10,378 nt of DNA from Fidelibacterota bacterium. Its GTDB lineage: Bacteria; Fidelibacterota; Marinisomatia; Marinisomatales; J089. The position numbers and the translations under genes were made by a program. Location: the NCBI GenBank assembly GCA_003695105.1, contig RFIZ01000181.1, positions 1-10,378 of the forward strand, given 5' to 3'. Within the stretch, counting starts at the first letter, position 1. Every line of letters starts with the position of its first letter. Below the pieces are notes generated by a model, which did not search any database, was not told the DNA's origin, and saw only the letters and a program-made list of their open reading frames with translations. Positions 6,063 to 10,378 of this stretch are shown in pieces.

Positions 6063-7367
6063 TCAGTCTTCGTAATAATCCAGTCCCAGATGGGTGATCA
6101 GGGTTTCGCCCATGAGGTGGCGCAGGGTGTTCTTCAACTTCGCCAGTTGAACGAAGAGATCATGTTCCGGGTAGAGTTCCGGCAGGGTCATGGGACTTTT
6201 GAAATAGAAGGACAGCCATTCCTGGATCCCCTTCATCCCGGCTCGTTTGGCCAGATCCAGAAACAACACCAGGTCCAGTACAATGGGCGCCGCCAGAATA
6301 CTGTCCCGGCAGAGGAAATCGATTTTGATCTGCATGGGATAGCCCAACCAGCCGAAGATATCGATATTGTCCCAGCCTTCCTTGTTGTCGCCCCGGGGCG
6401 GGTAGTAGTTGATGCGGACTTTGTGATAAAAATCGCGGTAGAGTTCGGGGTAGAGGTCCGGTTGGAGAATGTAATCCAGCACGCCCAGTTTGCTGACTTC
6501 CTTGGTTTTGAAGGCATCGGGATCATCCAGGACTTCCCCGTCCCGGTTGCCCAGAATGTTGGTGGAAAACCAGCCGTTGATCCCCAGCTGACGGGCCTTG
6601 ATTCCCGGTGCCAGGATAGTTTTCATCAGGGTCTGTCCGGTTTTGAAATCTTTTCCCGCCAGGGGAGTACCCGTGCTGTTGGCCAGTTCCAGTAAGGCCG
6701 GGATATCGGTGGTGAGACTGGGAGTGCCGTTGGCGAAGGGGATGCCCAACCTGAGTGCCGCATAAGCATATATCATACTGGGAGAAATATCGGGATCGTT
6801 GTTTCGTAAACCGGTTTCGAAGGTCTCCAGGGACCTATGTACTGCTTTCTCCGTCAAATAGATTTCGGTACTACCACACCAGATCATGACATTGGCCGTA
6901 GTACCCCGGTCTTCGATAAACCGGCGGATATCGTCCATGACCTGTTCCGCCAGATCCATTTTGGTCTCCCCCTTTTTCACCCAGGATCCTTCCAGGCGTC
7001 GGACGAAGCGGGGATCGAAGACAGCCGGCAATACTTCCAATTGACTCAGAGGGGTCTTCAATTCCTCCACCAGCGACCGTTCCAGCACACCCACGCGAAG
7101 ACAGATATCATAGAGCGTTTCCCGGTTGATGTCCCAGCCCATGAACTCCAGGTTCTCCAGGTCAGCCAGAGGAACGAAATCTTTGATGAGAGGAACTCGG
7201 TTCTCGGTTCGTTTTCCCAACCGGATGGTTCCCATCTGAGTCATACTACCGATGGGTTGACCCAATCCTTTCTGGACGGCATAGACACCGGCGATAAAGG
7301 TGCTGGCAACGGCTCCCATTCCGGGAATCAGGACGCCTACTTTACCTTGGGAGGGAGGGATGGTCAT
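6063..7367 (-). CDS. ino1: inositol-3-phosphate synthase (myo-inositol-1-phosphate synthase)
   Basis: A full-length 434-residue enzyme converting D-glucose-6-phosphate to L-myo-inositol-1-phosphate (inositol-3-phosphate) with catalytic NAD. Visible are the Rossmann loop GVLIPGMGAVASTFIAGV (11-28), MGTIRLGKR (45-53), VMIWCGSTEIY (160-170), PFANGTPSLTTD (210-221), the active-site region GKDFKTGQT (238-246, catalytic Lys region), NGWFSTNILGNRDG (264-277) and DSILAAPIVLDLVL (355-368, the family's DSLLAAPIILDLV signature). The GMGAVAST loop differs from the GGNNGS loop of eukaryotic enzymes but is a form I associate with bacterial homologues. The ATG start has a good GAGG ribosome-binding site five bases upstream. 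A 124-base gap separates it from the exporter gene, so it may head its own transcript. The three-base spacing to the cytidylyltransferase gene argues that its product is turned into CDP-inositol rather than used for free inositol; no inositol monophosphatase is present in the window. Confidence 0.96.
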   Translation of the reverse strand: MTIPPSQGKVGVLIPGMGAVASTFIAGVYAVQKGLGQPIGSMTQMGTIRLGKRTENRVPLIKDFVPLADLENLEFMGWDINRETLYDICLRVGVLERSLVEELKTPLSQLEVLPAVFDPRFVRRLEGSWVKKGETKMDLAEQVMDDIRRFIEDRGTTANVMIWCGSTEIYLTEKAVHRSLETFETGLRNNDPDISPSMIYAYAALRLGIPFANGTPSLTTDIPALLELANSTGTPLAGKDFKTGQTLMKTILAPGIKARQLGINGWFSTNILGNRDGEVLDDPDAFKTKEVSKLGVLDYILQPDLYPELYRDFYHKVRINYYPPRGDNKEGWDNIDIFGWLGYPMQIKIDFLCRDSILAAPIVLDLVLFLDLAKRAGMKGIQEWLSFYFKSPMTLPELYPEHDLFVQLAKLKNTLRHLMGETLITHLGLDYYED

Positions 7368-7491
7368 GTTGGCCTCATGTTTGCATGGTTATGGATGAAT
7401 GGTAAAACGCTGGAATTTTCGGGAATTCAAGCTAAAAAAATTACGGCATTCGAGCCAGAAAACCGGGAGAATTCCGGGAACAGCAATGCGC
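7368..7491 (-). promoter_or_regulatory. intergenic gap before ino1: possible weak terminator and promoter
   Basis: The only sizeable gap inside the minus-strand gene train (124 bases). Reading on the minus strand, there is a run of seven T (7440-7434) just after a poor GGC/GCC hairpin, too weak to call a strong terminator. A small AT-rich hairpin GAATT-CCCGAA-AATTC follows (about 7429-7414). A possible minus-strand promoter is TTGAAT (7430-7425) and TTTTAC (7407-7402) with a 17-base spacer; each element matches the sigma-70 consensus only partly. The region may let the inositol cluster be transcribed separately from the exporter gene, but read-through is equally possible. Confidence 0.3.
7373..7376 (-). 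promoter_or_regulatory. ribosome-binding site of inositol-3-phosphate synthase
   Basis: GAGG on the minus strand, five bases upstream of the ATG at 7367. It is the clearest Shine-Dalgarno sequence in the minus-strand series and fixes the start of the synthase. Most genes downstream of it lack one and begin at overlaps. Confidence 0.7.
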
Positions 7492-9336
7492 TCAGGGTTT
7501 GAATTGGAGATCATACAATTTCTGGTACAATCCTCCCTGTTGGTACAGCTCCTGATGGCGGCCCCGGCTGTCGATCCGGCCGTGATCCAGAACGATGATT
7601 TCATCGGCATGCTGGACCGTGGACAGCCGGTGGGCGATCACCAGTACGGTACGATCTTCCATCAATTGCTGGATGGCCTGATTCACTTTGTATTCTGATT
7701 CCGTATCGAGCGAGGAGGTGGCTTCGTCCAGAATCAGGATGGGGGGATTTTTCAGAATGGCCCGGGCGATGGCGATCCGCTGTTTCTGACCCCCGGAAAA
7801 TTTAGTGCCGCGTTCCCCGACCACCGTATGCAACCCCTCCGGGAGTGGCTCAATGAATTCCAGGGCATTGGCGGCCCGAACGGCTTCCCAGACGGCCTCA
7901 TCCGGGACTTCCGCCACGCCATAGGCAATGTTGTTCCGGATGGTGTCGTTGAACAAGATGGTTTCCTGATTCACGATCCCGATCAATCGCCGCAGGGAGT
8001 CCAGGGAGCACTCCCGGACGTCCGTTCCGTCCACCCGAATGGCTCCTTCGGTGACGTCATAGAAGCGGGGAATCAAATCGGCGATGGTAGATTTTCCGGC
8101 ACCACTGGCCCCTACCAGAGCAATGACTTTTCCCTTGGGAATGGAAAAAGACACGTCCCGCAGGACCCAATCCTGGCCATCCTGATACCGGAAGGAGACC
8201 CGGGACAATTCGATTCCCGAATGGAATTCCTCCAATCGGACCGGGTTGGCCGGTTCCACAATTTGATCCCGGGTGTCCAGAATGGTGAATACCCGTTCCG
8301 CCGAAGCCATGCCGGCCTGAAGCTGGAGATTGATGCGACCCAGTTTCCGGATCGGGGTAATGGTGCTGAACATCAACAGGATAAAGCGGATGAAATCTTC
8401 CGACGTGAGGGTGTGGGTCACCAGCACGTCCCGCCCGCCGATCCAGAGTAAAACGGCCCCCACGATGACACCCAGTGTTTCGGTCAGGGGTGTGGCCACG
8501 TGATTCAGCCGGGCACGACGCATGATCAAACGGTAGTATTGGTGGGTCTGCTCCCGGAAACGGTCGATTTCGTACCGTTCCATGACAAAGGCTTTGACGA
8601 TCCGGATGGCGCCCAGGGTTTCGGTGATGATGTTGGTGATACTGGCGATCTTGACGGCTGTGCGGCGGGACTTGCGGCGAATGCTCTGCCCAATTGCCAT
8701 CAACATCACGGCGGATAAGGGCAGCACGATACCGGCCAGCACGGTCAGCTTGGGTGAGATGATGAACATCAGGACAATGAAGGAAAGAATATTCAGCGGT
8801 TCCACCAGCAATCCCTGAAAGGTAGTGGTCATGGCCTGTCGCATATTGCCCACGTCGGTGATTAGAATCGATGTGATCACTCCGGCGGGATGCCGTTTGA
8901 AATAGGACAGGGAGAGGGTCTGAAGGTGTTCGTAGATCCGATTCCGGAGGAAAGTAATCAATTTGGTCTGTACCTGCGTCATGAGAATGTTTTTCAGGTA
9001 CAGGAATACATTTTTCAGGGCGAAGACGACCACGATGGCAATACAGAGGGCATACAAGGTATCGATGGCGGTCGGCTTCAGCAGGAGCTGGTCGGTCCAC
9101 AATCGCAACTGTTGGTTCACCGTCCGAGAAGCGGCAGCGACCAGTTCCTGGTGTTCGGCCCAGAGCCGGTCGAAATCGGATAGGATACTGTTGATGAGAG
9201 AAGCGGTGAACCAGACCGAAATGCTGTTGAAGGCCACATACAAGACCGCCGCGGTGGTGGAGCCCAGGATGTACACCCAGTATCGCAGGACCAGGGACAG
9301 CATGCGCCGGTAGACGGGAGGTGATGAGGATTTCAT
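7492..9336 (-). CDS. MsbA-like ABC exporter (fused membrane and ATPase domains)
   Basis: A 614-residue half-transporter with an N-terminal six-helix ABC-exporter domain (about 15-335) and a C-terminal ATPase (about 375-610). The ATPase is complete: Walker A GASGAGKST (409-417), Q-loop Gln457 in IVNQET, signature FSGGQKQR (513-520), Walker B LILDE (534-538, Glu538 catalytic), D-loop SSLD (541-544) and H-loop His569. The protein should work as a homodimer in the inner membrane. The overall pattern resembles lipid A/oligosaccharide flippases of the MsbA group. Between the first two helices there is an insertion of about 40 mostly hydrophilic residues (about 52-92), longer than in E. coli MsbA. 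The start ATG is fixed by an in-frame stop 18 bases upstream; no Shine-Dalgarno is seen and any leader would be short. It lies upstream of the inositol-phosphate cluster on the same strand, so export of a lipid-linked product of that cluster is plausible but unproven; a housekeeping lipid flippase is the alternative. Confidence 0.93.
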   Translation of the reverse strand: MKSSSPPVYRRMLSLVLRYWVYILGSTTAAVLYVAFNSISVWFTASLINSILSDFDRLWAEHQELVAAASRTVNQQLRLWTDQLLLKPTAIDTLYALCIAIVVVFALKNVFLYLKNILMTQVQTKLITFLRNRIYEHLQTLSLSYFKRHPAGVITSILITDVGNMRQAMTTTFQGLLVEPLNILSFIVLMFIISPKLTVLAGIVLPLSAVMLMAIGQSIRRKSRRTAVKIASITNIITETLGAIRIVKAFVMERYEIDRFREQTHQYYRLIMRRARLNHVATPLTETLGVIVGAVLLWIGGRDVLVTHTLTSEDFIRFILLMFSTITPIRKLGRINLQLQAGMASAERVFTILDTRDQIVEPANPVRLEEFHSGIELSRVSFRYQDGQDWVLRDVSFSIPKGKVIALVGASGAGKSTIADLIPRFYDVTEGAIRVDGTDVRECSLDSLRRLIGIVNQETILFNDTIRNNIAYGVAEVPDEAVWEAVRAANALEFIEPLPEGLHTVVGERGTKFSGGQKQRIAIARAILKNPPILILDEATSSLDTESEYKVNQAIQQLMEDRTVLVIAHRLSTVQHADEIIVLDHGRIDSRGRHQELYQQGGLYQKLYDLQFKP

Positions 9337-9362
9337 GACAGGCGTTGAAAACTACAACCGGA

Positions 9363-9368
9363 AATATA
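9363..9368 (-). promoter_or_regulatory. candidate -10 element for the exporter gene
   Basis: TATATT on the minus strand (five of six matches to TATAAT), 27 bases upstream of the exporter start codon. No convincing -35 element lies 16-18 bases further up, so this is a tentative site. Confidence 0.25.
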
Positions 9369-9506
9369 CGGGCATCTGGAGAGAGAAGAAAAGAGGCGGC
9401 TAGGGCAGGGGACCTGTCTGATGAAAAATACTGCCATTCATAGCACTTTACTTGTAAACTGTTTTCCAGCTTGGTAGGCTGCGGGGGAGAGATAGTCATT
9501 GAAACT

Positions 9507-9510
9507 GAGG
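9507..9510 (+). promoter_or_regulatory. ribosome-binding site of the GAF/HD-GYP gene
   Basis: GAGG six bases upstream of the ATG at 9517. It supports that start and the plus-strand reading of the right end of the window. Confidence 0.7.
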
Positions 9511-9516
9511 TAATCC

Positions 9517-10378
9517 ATGGGAAAAACGAATCATCAGGACCTAAAACTCACCCAGGAAGAGATTCATCAACTGGTGAATGAATGCCCGGAAGCAATCCGG
9601 AGTTATATTCAACAGCTGGAAGGGCGAATTCAGCGGCATGCCGAAATTGGACTGGCTCTGTCCCGGGAAAAAGATATGAATCAGCTGTTGGAAATGATTC
9701 TGGTGGAAGCCAAACAATTGTCCAACGCCGACGGAGGCACTCTCTACATGCGCACCGATGACAACCGGTTGCGGTTCGAAATTATGATGACCGACTCTCT
9801 CAACTTTCACATGGGAGGGACCTCCGGCAAGGAGATTCCCTTCTATCCGGTGAAATTGTACAAGGATGACGGCTCACCCAATTACAATATGATTGCCGCC
9901 TACGTGGGATTGACGGGGAAAACGGTCAACATCAAGGATGCCTATGAGGAGGAGGGATTTGATTTTTCCGGGACCAAGGCTTTTGACGCCAAGACCGGTT
10001 ACCGGTCCAAATCCTTTCTCACTGTGCCCTTGAAAAACCACGAAAATGAAATCATCGGTGTCCTGCAATTGTTGAACGCCCAGCATCCCCGCACCGGCGA
10101 AACCATCCCCTTTTCTCCCGATATTCAATTATTGGTGGAAGGACTGGCCTCGCAGGCGGCCGTGGCCATTACCAATAAAAACCTGATCCGGGATTTGGAA
10201 GTTCTGTTCGAATCCTTCATCAAATTGATCGCCACCGCCATTGATGCCAAGTCCAAGTACACGGGCGGTCACTGTGAACGGGTTCCGGTGATTACCATGA
10301 TGCTGGCTGACGCAGTCAACAAGATTCAGGATGGCCCGTTCAAGGATGTTCATTTTTCCGAGAGCGAAATGTATGAAC
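9517..10378 (+). CDS. GAF-domain HD-GYP protein, N-terminal part (cut by window edge)
   Basis: The first 287 residues of a protein running past the right edge, read in one open frame from ATG at 9517. A short helical N-terminus (1-43) leads into a GAF sensor domain (about 44-220), visible as LSREKDMNQLLEMILVEA, SNADGGTLYM (69-78), the segment FLTVPLKN (167-174), IIGVLQLLNA (179-188) and the closing helix ASQAAVAITNKNL. A linker helix then opens an HD-GYP domain: FESFIKLIATAIDAKSKYTG followed by GHCERV with His252, the first metal-binding histidine of the family. The HD dyad and GYP motif lie outside the window. HD-GYP proteins typically hydrolyse cyclic di-GMP; the GAF domain would bind a small ligand or mediate dimerisation. 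No transmembrane span is seen, so it is likely cytoplasmic. It is transcribed away from the exporter and inositol genes, and any regulatory link is speculative. Confidence 0.9.
   Translation, partial: MGKTNHQDLKLTQEEIHQLVNECPEAIRSYIQQLEGRIQRHAEIGLALSREKDMNQLLEMILVEAKQLSNADGGTLYMRTDDNRLRFEIMMTDSLNFHMGGTSGKEIPFYPVKLYKDDGSPNYNMIAAYVGLTGKTVNIKDAYEEEGFDFSGTKAFDAKTGYRSKSFLTVPLKNHENEIIGVLQLLNAQHPRTGETIPFSPDIQLLVEGLASQAAVAITNKNLIRDLEVLFESFIKLIATAIDAKSKYTGGHCERVPVITMMLADAVNKIQDGPFKDVHFSESEMYE

Larger units (their letters stand above)
9337..9516. promoter_or_regulatory. divergent intergenic region between exporter and GAF/HD-GYP genes
   Basis: These 180 noncoding bases must carry promoters for both directions. 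For the minus strand, TATATT (9368-9363) is a fair -10 element, placing a transcript start about 20 bases ahead of the exporter ATG, but no good -35 is seen. For the plus strand, TTGTAA and TAGGCT separated by 17 bases (about 9451-9479) form a weak candidate. A short inverted repeat, GGCAGG-GGA-CCTGTC (9404-9418, six pairs with one G-T), lies between them and could be a protein site or chance. None of these is strong. Confidence 0.35.

Noticed and set aside
7431..7491. Rho-independent terminator after the exporter gene
   Set aside because: The T-run is present, but the preceding inverted repeat has only three or four pairs, so a strong terminator cannot be claimed. It is mentioned only within the intergenic entry.
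8057..9499. A 480-codon open frame on the minus strand, overlapping the exporter gene in another frame
   Set aside because: It is an out-of-frame shadow of the exporter gene. Its translation is Pro/His/Arg-rich without domains, while the overlapping frame encodes a complete ABC transporter.

Overview
The window is densely coding DNA from a bacterium, apparently diderm. One long train of nine genes runs on the minus strand (9336 down to 1), and one gene runs divergently on the plus strand (9517 to the right edge). I cannot place the organism firmly. The MsbA-type exporter and the bacterial type of inositol-phosphate synthase (GMGAVAST nucleotide loop) recall FCB-group or candidate-phylum lineages, but this rests on memory of sequence style, not on a search. 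No rRNA, tRNA, CRISPR array or insertion sequence is visible, and no stretch over 200 bases lacks a gene.

Layout, in the direction of minus-strand transcription. An MsbA-like ABC exporter (9336-7492) is followed by a 124-base gap. Then comes a compact cluster: inositol-3-phosphate synthase (7367-6063), a stand-alone CTP:inositol-1-phosphate cytidylyltransferase-like enzyme (6059-5337), four consecutive CDP-glycerol glycerophosphotransferase-family (TagB/TagF-like) proteins (5337-4252, 4236-3124, 3127-2087, 2103-1006), a second, LicC-like nucleotidyltransferase (1009-278), and the first 91 codons of a DUF1015-family protein (273-1). From 7367 onward the genes overlap or are separated by at most 15 bases. 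Several junctions are ATGA or TGATG overlaps, so this part is almost certainly one operon with coupled translation.

The two upstream cluster genes give a readable pathway: glucose-6-phosphate to inositol-1-phosphate to CDP-inositol. In the known di-myo-inositol-phosphate pathway the CDP-inositol is used by a membrane CDP-alcohol phosphatidyltransferase. No such protein is encoded here. Instead four TagF-fold phosphotransferases follow immediately, a family known to transfer glycerol-phosphate or ribitol-phosphate from CDP-alcohols. The central hypothesis is therefore an inositol-phosphate (and possibly second phospho-alcohol) modified surface glycan, teichoic-acid-like polymer or lipid headgroup. 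It would be built by four dedicated transferases from CDP-inositol and a second activated alcohol or sugar, with the adjacent exporter a candidate for moving the lipid-linked product. The enzyme families are well supported; the product is inference.

At the right edge, divergently oriented, is the N-terminal part (287 residues) of a GAF plus HD-GYP protein, probably a cyclic-di-GMP phosphodiesterase. It shares a 180-base intergenic region with the exporter gene.
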